Shown here: positions 1 through 7,966 of the stretch, piece by piece
How positions within the stretch are numbered: position 1 is the first letter of the stretch
How the letters are laid out: each line of letters begins with the position of its first letter
Origin: Chryseobacterium sp. ERMR1:04
GTDB lineage: Bacteria; Bacteroidota; Bacteroidia; Flavobacteriales; Weeksellaceae
Assembly: GCF_001297705.1 (NCBI RefSeq)
Contig: NZ_LIRF01000005.1
Location: forward strand, 62,001 to 126,000
Length of the DNA stretch: 64,000 bases
Direction: 5' to 3'
The notes under the pieces: generated by a model
The model's input: only the letters and a program-made list of their open reading frames with translations
What the model was told of the DNA's origin: nothing
Database searches by the model: none
Program-made: the position numbers and the translations under genes

Positions 1-135
1 GGTGTTTCTCAGACAAACGCTGGTAAAAACAAGAAGATCATTGCGATGGATGGAGGCCTGGTTTCAGGTTTCGGACCAAGATTAGGAGAGGCTGCTGTTG
101 GATTAAACAAACTTTTAATTGAGAACACAAAGTAA
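1..135 (+). CDS. Haem ABC transporter substrate-binding protein, C-terminal end (partial)
   Basis: The window opens inside a reading frame that runs from base 1 to a TAA stop at 133-135, giving 44 residues. They include IAMDGGLVSGFGPRL, which resembles the C-terminal lobe of HmuT-type periplasmic haem-binding proteins (class III, helical-backbone binding fold), where a similar MDG...FGPR stretch precedes the last helix. The next gene is a FecCD-type permease whose start overlaps this stop, then an ATPase, then a HmuS-like protein, so haem is the likely ligand. The N-terminal part lies outside the window. Confident as the end of a binding protein, less so about the exact ligand. Confidence 0.75.
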   Translation, partial: GVSQTNAGKNKKIIAMDGGLVSGFGPRLGEAAVGLNKLLIENTK

Positions 136-1159
136 ACTATACTTTTACCTTACAATAAGTACCATACTGCTTTTCATCATAGCAGTATGGTCTCTTAATA
201 CAGGGGTTTACGACTTTGGGGGTAAATCTGCGTTTGAAGTATTGGGAAGAGTGATAAAAGGAGATACGAGTTTATCATTAAGTGATAAATATGTAGTGTG
301 GGAGGTAAGAGCATCCAGAATTATTATGGCGATGTTGATCGGAAGTATGCTTGCGGTTTCGGGAACGAGTTTACAGGGATTATTTAAAAATCCATTGGCG
401 ACGGGGGAAGCAATAGGTCTTACTTCGGGAGCGACATTACTTGCAGCAATTGCAATTGTTTTAGGAGGGCATTTTAAGCAATACCTTCCTGAGATGGTAC
501 AATTTTCATTAGTAGGTATCTCAGCTTTTGTGGGAGCTTTGTTAGCGATGATGTTGGTATACAGAATTTCAACAAGTGCAGGTAAAACAAATGTTGTCAT
601 GATGTTGTTAAGCGGTGTTGCCATTACCTCAATCGGGTTTTCAATTACCGGATTTCTGATCTATATTTCAAAAGATGAACAGCTAAGAGATCTTACGTTC
701 TGGAATATGGGAAGTCTTGCCGGAGCAACATGGACAAAAAATGCTGTTTTAACCGTAGTTATCATTATTTCTTACCTGATTTTACTTCCAAAAGGGAAGG
801 CATTAAATGCAATGATGTTAGGAGAAAGAGATGCTCAGCATTTGGGGATCAATGTAGAAAGACTGAAAAAACAGATCGTTATTATCACCTCTTTAATGGT
901 GGGAACCTGCGTTGCCTTTTCAGGAACGATTGGTTTTGTAGGGCTTATTGTGCCTTACATTTTAAGGCTTTTATTTAAATCCAATTATACTTTTATTTTA
1001 CCGTTATCAGCGGTGTTGGGAAGTATTTTATTGTTGATTGCCGATACATTCAGCAGAAGTATTGTTGCTCCTTCAGAATTGCCGATTGGGATCTTAACCT
1101 CGTTAATTGGAGGCCCTATCTTTATTGCTATTTTAATTAAATTCAAAAAATCATTGTAA
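119..1159 (+). CDS. FecCD-family haem/iron ABC transporter permease (HmuU-like)
   Basis: Inner-membrane permease of 346 residues, usual length for the BtuC/FecCD/HmuU family, very hydrophobic throughout with about nine or ten membrane segments. Family landmarks are the VWEVRASRI stretch near residue 60, GTSLQGLFKNPLATGEAIGLTSGA around 82-105, the LGERDAQHLGINVE coupling region near 235, and GTIGFVGLIVPY near 265. The start is TTG at 119: the codon before it in frame is TAA (116-118) and the next ATG falls inside the conserved region. It overlaps the binding-protein gene by 17 bases and is overlapped by the ATPase at ATG/TAA, so the three are translationally coupled. Inferred substrate: haem. 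Confidence 0.9.
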   Translation: MRTQSKLYFYLTISTILLFIIAVWSLNTGVYDFGGKSAFEVLGRVIKGDTSLSLSDKYVVWEVRASRIIMAMLIGSMLAVSGTSLQGLFKNPLATGEAIGLTSGATLLAAIAIVLGGHFKQYLPEMVQFSLVGISAFVGALLAMMLVYRISTSAGKTNVVMMLLSGVAITSIGFSITGFLIYISKDEQLRDLTFWNMGSLAGATWTKNAVLTVVIIISYLILLPKGKALNAMMLGERDAQHLGINVERLKKQIVIITSLMVGTCVAFSGTIGFVGLIVPYILRLLFKSNYTFILPLSAVLGSILLLIADTFSRSIVAPSELPIGILTSLIGGPIFIAILIKFKKSL

Positions 1160-1929
1160 TGATAAAGGCGCATCAAATCAGTTATAAGCATAAAGAATTC
1201 CATATTTTGGATGGGGTTGATGTCTCTTTGGAATACGGTGAATTTTTAGCAATTGTTGGCCCGAACGGAGCAGGAAAATCAAGTTTATTGAGTGTTCTGG
1301 CGAATGAAGTAAAATCAAAGCAAAAAATTGTATTTAAAGATAAAGAATTGAATGACTGGGAAGTAAGGGAATTGTCAAAACATAAAGCAAAATTCTCCCA
1401 GCACAACAGCAATGATATTACCCTTGAGGTGAAAGATGTTGTCATGATGGGAAGATATCCTTATTTCGATGCACAACCCAGACAGGAAGATGTGGATGCT
1501 ACCAACGAGAGAATGCACGAAACTGAAATTTTTCATCTGAAAGACAGAGAATACAATACGTTGTCTGGGGGAGAAAAACAGCGTGTACACCTTTCAAGAG
1601 TAATGTCACAGTTGGAAAATGAAATTACCCATAAATTGGTTTTTCTTGACGAACCTTTGAATAATCTTGATGTTAAACATCAATACAAAGCATTGGAAAT
1701 CATTAAAAAATTCACTCAGAAAGCCAATTCTGCAATTGTTGTTTTGCATGATTTAAATCTTGCGGCTCAGTTTGCCGATAAAATATTATTAATGAAATCT
1801 GGAAAGGTTTCTGCTTATGGAACGCCACAGGAAGTTTTTACGGCCGATACAATCAGTGAAGCTTATAATTTCCCATGCACCATTTGCGAGCACCCCATTA
1901 CCAATAACCCAATGATCATTTTTGGATAA
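1159..1929 (+). CDS. hmuV: Haem ABC transporter ATP-binding protein (HmuV-like)
   Basis: ATPase of 256 residues that powers the adjacent permease. Walker A is GPNGAGKSS at 34-42, the Q-loop region is KFSQHNSND near 91-99, the ABC signature is LSGGEKQRVHLSR near 135-147, Walker B is KLVFLDEP followed by a D-loop LNNLD, and the switch histidine is in VVLHDLN. Length and the C-terminal GTPQEVFT segment fit the HmuV/FecE group. The ATG shares a base with the permease stop. Two bases separate its stop from the methyltransferase gene, so the operon continues. The hmuV name rests on context (HmuS-like protein downstream); a general Fe-chelate ATPase is the alternative. Confidence 0.9.
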   Translation: MIKAHQISYKHKEFHILDGVDVSLEYGEFLAIVGPNGAGKSSLLSVLANEVKSKQKIVFKDKELNDWEVRELSKHKAKFSQHNSNDITLEVKDVVMMGRYPYFDAQPRQEDVDATNERMHETEIFHLKDREYNTLSGGEKQRVHLSRVMSQLENEITHKLVFLDEPLNNLDVKHQYKALEIIKKFTQKANSAIVVLHDLNLAAQFADKILLMKSGKVSAYGTPQEVFTADTISEAYNFPCTICEHPITNNPMIIFG

Positions 1930-1931
1930 CC

Positions 1932-2582
1932 ATGGAAAAAGATGAACTGAAAATTCTGGCTCAAAACCTTGCCAATCCACAAGGAGAAAAAGGAAAAGAG
2001 ATTGGTGAAATGATGAATGCCACCAATATCGGAATGACATTAGAAAGTATTACAACACTTTTAATAGAAGACGATGAACACATTCTGGAGATAGGACACG
2101 GAAATGCAGGACACCTGAAAAGTATTTTGAATATTGCCAATAATTTAAAATACACAGGAATCGACATTTCCGAAACCATGCAGAATGAAGCTAAAGATTT
2201 AAATAAAGAGTTTAAAGATCAAGCAGATTTTGTCTTATACGAAGGGAAAAAGCTTCCTTTTGAAGATGAGGTTTTCGATAAGATATTTACCGTAAACACG
2301 GTCTATTTCTGGGAGGAGCCTGTTGAATATTTAAATGAGATCTATAGAGTATTGAAAGATAAAGGAACCTTCGTTCTCACTTTCGGACAAAGAGATTTCA
2401 TGGAAAAATTGCCTTTCACTCAATTCAATTTTACATTGTATAATACGGATGAAATGGAAGAAACAGTTTCCAAAAGCCATTTTAAAAGAATGAAGATCTC
2501 TGAAAAAGAAGAAGAAGTAAAAAGTAAAACAGGGAACGAAACCATAACAAGAAATTATACAGTTTTAACCATAAAAAAATAA
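1932..2582 (+). CDS. Class I SAM-dependent methyltransferase in the haem operon
   Basis: Protein of 216 residues with a Rossmann methyltransferase core. Motif I is ILEIGHGNAGH at 51-61 (SAM-binding glycine loop), an acidic GIDISETM follows, then LPFEDEVFDKIFTVNTVYFW (motifs II-III) and YRVLKDKGTFVLTF, the pattern of Methyltransf_11 proteins. No substrate can be read from the sequence. It starts 2 bases after hmuV and ends 5 bases before the HmuS-like gene, so it is a true member of the operon. A role in haem or tetrapyrrole metabolism is only an inference from position; it is not a radical SAM protein (no CxxxCxxC). Confidence 0.8.
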   Translation: MEKDELKILAQNLANPQGEKGKEIGEMMNATNIGMTLESITTLLIEDDEHILEIGHGNAGHLKSILNIANNLKYTGIDISETMQNEAKDLNKEFKDQADFVLYEGKKLPFEDEVFDKIFTVNTVYFWEEPVEYLNEIYRVLKDKGTFVLTFGQRDFMEKLPFTQFNFTLYNTDEMEETVSKSHFKRMKISEKEEEVKSKTGNETITRNYTVLTIKK

Positions 2583-2587
2583 AATAA

Positions 2588-3616
2588 ATGAGCACATTAA
2601 TTAACGATCTAAAAGGAAAATGGGACGCTCTAAAAGCAGAAAATCCACATGTAAGAATTAGAAATGCTGCTGCAGAACTAGGCGTAAGCGAAGCTGAATT
2701 ATTAGTAACCAACGTAGGGGAAGGCGTGACTGTTCTAAAACCTGAGTTTCAAAATATTTTAACTGAAGTAGAGCAGTTAGGAAAAGTAATGGCCCTTACG
2801 CGTAACGACGAATGCGTTCACGAAAGAAAAGGAACGTACCTGAATGGAGATTTCAGCAGTCCTCATGCTCAACTTTTCGTAGGCGAAGATATTGATCTGA
2901 GAATTTTCCTTAATCACTGGAAATTTGCTTTAGCAGTGGTAGAAGGTGATAAAAAAAGTCTTCAGTTCTTCGGAAAAGACGGATTGGCATTGCATAAAAT
3001 TTATTTAACAAAAGACAGTAACGAAGCTGCTTTTGATAGTATTGTTGAAAAATTCAAGGCTGAAGATCAAAATCAGACTTTTGAATTTGAAGCGGTTGCT
3101 CCTAAAGCTCCTGAAAAAGCAGATGCTGACATTGATGCTGAAGGTTTCAAAAAAGCTTGGACAGAATTAAAAGATACTCACGATTTCTTTATGATGACAA
3201 GAAAATTCGGAGTAAGCAGAACGCAAGCGCTGAGATTAGCTCCTGAAGGATATGCTAAAAAAATAGACAATGCTAAAGTGGTAAATGTTCTTGAAGATGC
3301 TTCAGAAAAGAAAATTCCAATCATGGCATTCGTTGGAAACAGAGGTCTTATTCAGATCCACACAGGAGAAGTGAAGAAAACACTTTGGCACCAACAATGG
3401 TTTAACGTAATGGATCCTGATTTCAACTTACACTTGGATGTAACGAAAATCACAGAAGCTTGGATCGTGAAAAAACCAACGGAAGACGGTGAAGTAACAG
3501 CGATTGAAGTATTCAACAAAGAAGGTGACTTTATTGTTCAGTTCTTCGGAAAAAGAAAACCAGGAATTCCTGAATTACAAGAGTGGAAAGACCTTGTAGC
3601 GGAATTAGAAAAATAA
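2588..3616 (+). CDS. hmuS: HmuS/HemS-like haem-degrading factor
   Basis: Cytoplasmic protein of 342 residues, the normal size for HemS/ChuS/HmuS. It shows the expected internal duplication: residues 1-165 and 185-342 carry matching segments (HVRIRNAAAELGVSEAELL versus FFMMTRKFGVSRTQALRLA; LFVGEDIDLRIFLNHWKFAL versus IHTGEVKKTLWHQQWFNVM; VQFFGKRKPG-type ends). Such proteins take haem from the importer and store, transfer or break it down. It is the last gene of the haem-uptake operon and is followed by a strong terminator. The family assignment is firm; whether it degrades or only carries haem cannot be seen. Confidence 0.9.
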   Translation: MSTLINDLKGKWDALKAENPHVRIRNAAAELGVSEAELLVTNVGEGVTVLKPEFQNILTEVEQLGKVMALTRNDECVHERKGTYLNGDFSSPHAQLFVGEDIDLRIFLNHWKFALAVVEGDKKSLQFFGKDGLALHKIYLTKDSNEAAFDSIVEKFKAEDQNQTFEFEAVAPKAPEKADADIDAEGFKKAWTELKDTHDFFMMTRKFGVSRTQALRLAPEGYAKKIDNAKVVNVLEDASEKKIPIMAFVGNRGLIQIHTGEVKKTLWHQQWFNVMDPDFNLHLDVTKITEAWIVKKPTEDGEVTAIEVFNKEGDFIVQFFGKRKPGIPELQEWKDLVAELEK

Positions 3617-3635
3617 TAATTAGATGATTTTGAAT

Positions 3636-3676
3636 GAGGCCGTTTTGTTTTTTCGTAATTCAAAGCGGTCTTTTTT
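3636..3676 (+). terminator. Intrinsic terminator of the haem operon
   Basis: A 12-bp stem (3636-3647 with 3661-3672, three G-T wobbles) with a 13-base loop, followed by a T-rich run. It lies 20 bases after the hmuS stop. Confidence 0.85.
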
Positions 3677-3689
3677 ATTTGGCAAATAA

Positions 3690-3830
3690 GCATTTATGCA
3701 GAATTGTTTTAAACCACAAAAGGCACAAAAGATTTAAGCTTTTCACTTTGTCATTCCGTAGGAATCTAGACAGTATATTTAAAATTTAGCAGTTGAGATT
3801 CCTACGGAATGACAAACAGTCTTTTTAAAA
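3690..3830. repeat. Intergenic repeat cluster: half MITE-like end plus 21-bp inverted repeat
   Basis: Around 3709-3733 the sequence AACCACAAAAGGCACAAAAG matches the end of the MITE-like repeats at 12.5, 15.9 and 17.1 kb, but no opposite end follows. Next, 3747-3767 and 3796-3816 are a perfect 21-bp inverted repeat around a 28-base spacer; the same 21-mer (core TCATTCCGTAGGAATCT) recurs as a single arm at 56464-56484. No coding potential is seen in this gene-free stretch. Confidence 0.75.
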
Positions 3831-3861
3831 TTTGTGATTTAAAATTAAGCGTATAAATTTG
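3831..3861 (+). promoter_or_regulatory. Bacteroidetes-type promoter for the ChaN-like gene
   Basis: TTTG at 3831-3834, 19 bases, then TAAATTTG at 3854-3861, matching the -33 TTTG / -7 TAnnTTTG consensus. The start codon is 50 bases downstream. Confidence 0.55.
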
Positions 3862-3910
3862 CGATATTTGTGTAAATCATTAGTGTAATTCGTGTTTAAA
3901 TTAAAATAAA

Positions 3911-4783
3911 ATGAAAAATATTTTCATAGCCATATTATTGATAAGTTTCGGTGTTTTCAATGCTCAAAACGTAAAAGCATATCAATTTTATAATCAAAAA
4001 GGAAAGGAGGTTACTACCGATCAATTAGCCAAAGAATTGGCTGAATATGATGTGGTATTCTTTGGTGAAAATCATAACAGTTCCATCAATCACTGGCTTC
4101 AGTTAAAGATTACGGAAGCTTTATATCAACAGAAAAACGGACAGCTTATTTTAGGAGCGGAAATGTTTGAAAGAGACAATCAATCTCAATTAAACCAATA
4201 TTTAAACGGAACGTTTGATGCTAAAACATTAAAAGATTCAGCGCGTTTATGGAATAATTATGCTACCGATTATAAGCCGTTGGTTGATTTTGCTAAAGAT
4301 AAAAAACTGAGTTTCATTGCAACGAATATCCCAAGACGATATGCTTCTCAAACTTCAAAAGAAGGCTTGGAGTCTTTAAATAAATTGACGACAAAAGAGA
4401 AAACCTACATCGCTCAATTACCGATCAAAGTAACATTAGATACTCCAGGTTATCCTGAAATGAAAAAGATGATGGGCGATCATGCGGAAGAAATGAAAGT
4501 GATGAACTTTATTTCTGCACAGGCTACCAAAGATGCAACGATGGCAGAATCTATCTTGAAAAATATCAAATCCGGAAAAACATTCGTTCATTATAACGGA
4601 AATTATCACAGCAAAGAATTTGGAGGAATTTATTGGTATATCAAACAGAAAAACCCAACCCTGAAAATGGCAGTGATCTCTGTTTTCGAATCTGAAACTC
4701 CTGAATTGAAAATCCTTGAGAAAGACTATATCCCATCAGAATTTAATCTGATTATTCCAGCGGATATGACGAAGACTTTTTAA
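3911..4783 (+). CDS. ChaN-family haem-associated protein
   Basis: Exported protein of 290 residues: signal peptide MKNIFIAILLISFGVFNAQ, then the ChaN/DUF399 fold. Characteristic segments are DVVFFGENHNSSINHWLQ (about 47-64), ILGAEMFERDNQ near 80, FIATNIPRRYAS near 135, MMGDHAEEMKV and the late FVHYNGNYHSKEFGG. In Campylobacter ChaN binds stacked haems at the outer membrane; the GENH and NGNYHS segments correspond to conserved sites in that family. No lipobox cysteine follows the signal peptide here, so it may be periplasmic rather than a lipoprotein. Its place just after the haem operon, with its own promoter, fits a role in haem-iron handling. Confidence 0.85.
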   Translation: MKNIFIAILLISFGVFNAQNVKAYQFYNQKGKEVTTDQLAKELAEYDVVFFGENHNSSINHWLQLKITEALYQQKNGQLILGAEMFERDNQSQLNQYLNGTFDAKTLKDSARLWNNYATDYKPLVDFAKDKKLSFIATNIPRRYASQTSKEGLESLNKLTTKEKTYIAQLPIKVTLDTPGYPEMKKMMGDHAEEMKVMNFISAQATKDATMAESILKNIKSGKTFVHYNGNYHSKEFGGIYWYIKQKNPTLKMAVISVFESETPELKILEKDYIPSEFNLIIPADMTKTF

Positions 4784-4803
4784 TTTTTTGTACACTAATA
4801 CGA

Positions 4804-4890
4804 GGCTTCGACTACGCTCAGCCTGACAACATTAATACTATCCGTAATATTATCGACTGTCAGGCTGAGCGTAGTCGAAGCCTTTTTTTA
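4804..4890. terminator. Long perfect hairpin, probable bidirectional terminator / intergenic repeat
   Basis: Arms 4804-4828 and 4858-4882 are a perfect 25-bp inverted repeat (core GACTACGCTCAGCCTGACA) with a 29-base loop, followed by seven T residues. It starts about 20 bases after the ChaN-like stop. Its GC content is well above its surroundings, which suggests a mobile palindromic repeat recruited as a terminator. Confidence 0.6.
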
Positions 4891-4898
4891 TGCACAAT

Positions 4899-4979
4899 GT
4901 TTGTCATTTTGAACGAAATGAAATGGAGTGAAGAATCTACTTTACGAATATAGATTCTTCCTTCGTCAGAATGACAAAC
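4899..4979. repeat. Imperfect palindromic intergenic repeat
   Basis: The left arm (4899-4939, TTTGTCATTTTGAACGAA ... GAAGAATCTA) and right arm (4951-4979, TAGATTCTTC ... GAATGACAAAC) are complementary at both ends, with about 12 extra bases in the left arm. The minus-strand reading of a related single copy lies at 25052-25090 between trpC and trpD. Confidence 0.65.
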
Positions 4980-5026
4980 TCTGTGTTTGAAAGACATTAG
5001 CTATATTTGTTTTATAATATTCAAAA

Positions 5027-5656
5027 ATGAACAAAATATCTTTTCTATTCATACTTTTCATAGGTTTAATCAACGCACAGAAATTAACAACCAACGAAAT
5101 TTCCATCATTAACCAAGGCGATGTCAATTCTGCATTACCCATTTATCAAACGACTGATGAAAATCAGCATAAAACTTTGTTAAGCCTTTCTACAGAAATT
5201 GATGCTAAAGATCCGAACACGGCAACGTTGGTTAAAAGAATGAAAGAATCTTTACTTTCCACAGATGGTGGAGTAGGAATTGCAGCACCACAAGTCGGTA
5301 TCAATAGAAAAATCATCTGGGTTCAACGCTTTGACAAACAAGATGAGCCTTTGGAGTATTTCATTAATCCTGTCATTGTTTGGAGATCAGAATTGCAAAA
5401 TCTAGGTCCGGAAGGAGATTTATCCATCCCTGAATTCAGAGATCAATTTTACAGAAGTAAGGTAATTCAATTAGAATATGTGGATTTAAAAGGTCAAAAA
5501 TATTCAGAAATTGTAGAAGGTTTTACCGCAGTAATTTTCCAGCATGAAATCGACCATCTTTTTGGAATTTTAATTTCAGATAAAAAAGAGAAAGAAAAAA
5601 ATGATGCTTATAAATCGGTTGATGCTTTTAAAAAAAGTGATTCTAAGACGAGGTAA
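5027..5656 (+). CDS. Exported peptide-deformylase-like protein with substituted metal ligand
   Basis: Protein of 209 residues with a peptide deformylase domain. Motif 1 is GVGIAAPQ at 82-89, motif 3 is QHEIDH at 172-177 (two metal-binding histidines and the catalytic Glu). Motif 2, normally EGCLS, reads EGDLS at 129-133, so the metal-binding cysteine is Asp131; the codon GAT is clear in the DNA. Residues 1-18 (MNKISFLFILFIGLINAQ) form a convincing signal peptide, unlike cytoplasmic deformylases that act on nascent chains. It is therefore probably not the housekeeping def gene. Activity could be altered (Asp can bind metal) or lost. A TATATTTG promoter box lies at 5002-5009. Confidence 0.85.
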   Translation: MNKISFLFILFIGLINAQKLTTNEISIINQGDVNSALPIYQTTDENQHKTLLSLSTEIDAKDPNTATLVKRMKESLLSTDGGVGIAAPQVGINRKIIWVQRFDKQDEPLEYFINPVIVWRSELQNLGPEGDLSIPEFRDQFYRSKVIQLEYVDLKGQKYSEIVEGFTAVIFQHEIDHLFGILISDKKEKEKNDAYKSVDAFKKSDSKTR

Positions 5657-5659
5657 TAC

Positions 5660-6286
5660 CTATTTTTTTCTACAATTATTAACTTTTACTGTTGTTAACG
5701 AATCAAGCTTTGTATTGCTTCCAAAAAAATTATATTGAACAGAACTTCCATTATTAATATAAAGGTCAATATATTTTGTATTGTTTTTTTCAATGAATCC
5801 AATCAGTGAAACGCTAGGGATAGGTTTTTTATTCTCAGTAAGGTCAACTTGGGGAATTTCAACTTTTTCGCCATTTTTATTCATGTAAAAATAATGATGA
5901 TTAAGTCCTCCGTCTTCTTTTGCAGATAGTATTAAAATTCCATCCTGTGGAAATTGATACGTTTTATTTTTCTCATTTAATTTTTCGCCGCAGTTTTCTT
6001 CATAAATAATTCTTAGCGGACCTGAGTAATTTGTAGGAACTATAAATTCTTTTCTTTTGAGGTGTTTATAAATTTCTAATTGAAGAGAATTTGCGGGTAT
6101 ATATAAAGCTAACGGTAGTATTATACTGAATATCTTATATATAATTTTTATCGGAGAAATAATAACAAAAATACTTCCAATACAATACATTGGGATGGTA
6201 AAGAAAAATAAATAAAAATTATATGTACTGAGAATAAAACTTATTATAATTAAAATTATTCCAATGTAAAATTTATTGACTTTCAT
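5660..6286 (-). CDS. Uncharacterised membrane-anchored protein
   Basis: Not recognised with certainty. The 208 residues begin with three close hydrophobic segments (about 7-25, 27-46 and 48-66), and the remaining 140 residues are soluble. That part contains FIVPTNYSGPLRIIYEENCGE and later FPQDGILIL, a pattern seen in several small Bacteroidetes proteins in which a Pro-x-x-Tyr-x-Gly strand precedes a beta-rich domain. The gene converges on the deformylase-like gene with three bases between stops, and the start ATG (rc of 6284-6286) follows an AT-rich region. No function is assigned. Confidence 0.65.
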   Translation of the reverse strand: MKVNKFYIGIILIIISFILSTYNFYLFFFTIPMYCIGSIFVIISPIKIIYKIFSIILPLALYIPANSLQLEIYKHLKRKEFIVPTNYSGPLRIIYEENCGEKLNEKNKTYQFPQDGILILSAKEDGGLNHHYFYMNKNGEKVEIPQVDLTENKKPIPSVSLIGFIEKNNTKYIDLYINNGSSVQYNFFGSNTKLDSLTTVKVNNCRKK

Positions 6287-6365
6287 TCTTTGTTTATGAT
6301 TAATACTGTTTAGTTTGAAGTAAGAAATAAATTGAGGGGTTGAGTTTTTGTATTTTGGTTTGGCT

Positions 6366-6776
6366 TTAGTTTCGGATGATCTTCTTTATTTTAAATTTTT
6401 TGTAATCAGGGAATTTATTTTTATTCAATACAAAATCAACCATAATACCTGCTACTCCAAATCTTCTTTCACAATCAGGATCTTTTTTACTCAAACCAAA
6501 GTTGAAGATAATCGTATCATTTACGATTTTAATGTTCATTTTTTCAGCATTAGGAATGTCACATGCCGCACCTTTGAAATAAGTTGTATAAATTAATGTG
6601 TCATTTTTTAATTCCCGCCATTTACCGTTGATATCATTTAAACTTTTAAAGTTGTGATAAGTTGATTTTCTCACAAAATAGTCAAAATGGTCTGTCTTAG
6701 TTTGTGAATGTAGTTTATTATAACCTATTAGAATTATAGTATACATTATTATTGATAAAATGGGTGTACTTCTCAT
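6366..6776 (-). CDS. Hypothetical exported protein
   Basis: A 136-residue protein with a hydrophobic N-terminus (about residues 6-24) that looks like a signal peptide ending near LHSQ. The rest is a small beta-rich domain containing LNDINGKWRELKNDTLIYTTY and VNDTIIFNFGLSKKDPDCERR; the W-R/K-x-x-x-D-T-L phrasing recalls the lipocalin-like lipoproteins common in this group, and the protein at 8770-9255 has comparable GKWEIVNDTLIL wording. Two cysteines (CDIPN and DPDCE) could form a disulphide. Function unknown. Confidence 0.6.
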   Translation of the reverse strand: MRSTPILSIIMYTIILIGYNKLHSQTKTDHFDYFVRKSTYHNFKSLNDINGKWRELKNDTLIYTTYFKGAACDIPNAEKMNIKIVNDTIIFNFGLSKKDPDCERRFGVAGIMVDFVLNKNKFPDYKKFKIKKIIRN

Positions 6777-6802
6777 TCTTTAAACAATAAATAAGTTTTC
6801 AA

Positions 6803-7924
6803 TTAATACTCTTTAATCTGCACACAAGAAACACTTTTTATTTTAATCTTTTTACCCACCTTTTTTAATAATCCAGTTTCAGGGTTTCTTTTAAATACAA
6901 CCACATCGCCACTTCCTGCATTGGTGGCAATCAGAAATTTTCCTGTGGGATCGAGGCCAAATACTCTCGGGTGTTTTCCTTTGGTAGATTGATAACCAAC
7001 GGTTTTTAGTTTTCCATCTTGTTGAATGGAAAATATAGCAATATTATTCTCAGATCCACGATTCGAAGCATATAAAAATTTTCCATCAGGGGAAATATGA
7101 ACATCCGAACTTTCAAAATCATCTTTATATTTTTCAGAATGGGTATTGATTCTTTGCAGATTATTCAGTTTTCCATTTTCGTAAGAATAGACGCTTACTG
7201 CTCCGCCCATTTCTTCAATGCAATACGCAAATTTTCCGTTGGGGTGAAAAGTAAAGTGTCTTGGTCCGCTTCCTAATGTTGTTTTTGTAAAAGGAATTTC
7301 AGCCTCTTGTAACGGTTGATTTTTTTCATTTTCAAATCGATACGTTCTGATTTCATCGGCACCTAAATCTGGTAAAAAGAGATAATCAAAATTAGGCGAA
7401 AAAATGGTGGAGTGGATATGTGAACGATCTTGTCTTCCCTGATCTATACTTCCTTCTGTATATTGAAAGTTTTGAACATAGGGCTGTATCGTTCCGTTTT
7501 CTAAAATAGGATATACGGAAACACTTCCTTCAGTATAATTTCCATTTACCAGCCATTTGCCATTTTTATGAACGGTTAAATAAACAGGGTTTTCTCCGCC
7601 ACTTTTTTGCTTGTTGATAAAGGTGAGTGATTTATTTTCGGGATTAAACTTAAAACTACTTACACTTCCTCCGTTCGGGGTTTTACTTTCTGTACAGGCA
7701 AAAACATATTTCCCATCTGGCGATAATGTAAGGAAAGACGGATTTAAAATACCTGTAAAAGTGGTTACTTTTGATAAGTTTCCACTCATCATATCTAATT
7801 GATAAACATAGATTCCTTCGGTATTTTTATCTCTATTAAATGAACCAAAAAAGGCATAGGTGTTTTGTGAATATAAATGAATGAAAGTACAAATGGTAAT
7901 AGTGAATGCAATGAGTTTTTTCAA
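6803..7924 (-). CDS. Lactonase-family seven-bladed beta-propeller protein
   Basis: 373 residues, matching the 6-phosphogluconolactonase/YbhE (Lactonase, PF10282) family. A signal peptide (MKKLIAFTITICTFIHLYSQ) precedes propeller repeats such as NPSFLTLSPDGKYVFACTE, GNPVYLTVHKNGKWLVNGNY, GPRHFTFHPNGKFAYCIEE, DVHISPDGKFLYASNRG and HPRVFGLDPTGKFLIATNAG. The start is TTG at 7922-7924: it gives a full signal peptide and no in-frame ATG lies nearby. Because it is exported, a role in cytoplasmic phosphogluconolactone hydrolysis is unlikely; a periplasmic sugar-lactone hydrolase is an inference. Confidence 0.85.
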   Translation of the reverse strand: MKKLIAFTITICTFIHLYSQNTYAFFGSFNRDKNTEGIYVYQLDMMSGNLSKVTTFTGILNPSFLTLSPDGKYVFACTESKTPNGGSVSSFKFNPENKSLTFINKQKSGGENPVYLTVHKNGKWLVNGNYTEGSVSVYPILENGTIQPYVQNFQYTEGSIDQGRQDRSHIHSTIFSPNFDYLFLPDLGADEIRTYRFENEKNQPLQEAEIPFTKTTLGSGPRHFTFHPNGKFAYCIEEMGGAVSVYSYENGKLNNLQRINTHSEKYKDDFESSDVHISPDGKFLYASNRGSENNIAIFSIQQDGKLKTVGYQSTKGKHPRVFGLDPTGKFLIATNAGSGDVVVFKRNPETGLLKKVGKKIKIKSVSCVQIKEY

Positions 7925-7966
7925 TTTTTTAAGGTTTAGTGATTTTATATTGAGGTGATTAAGGTC

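Noticed and set aside
208..624. Minus-strand open frame of 138 codons inside the permease gene
   Set aside because: It is antisense to a well-supported FecCD permease and its translation has no family features.
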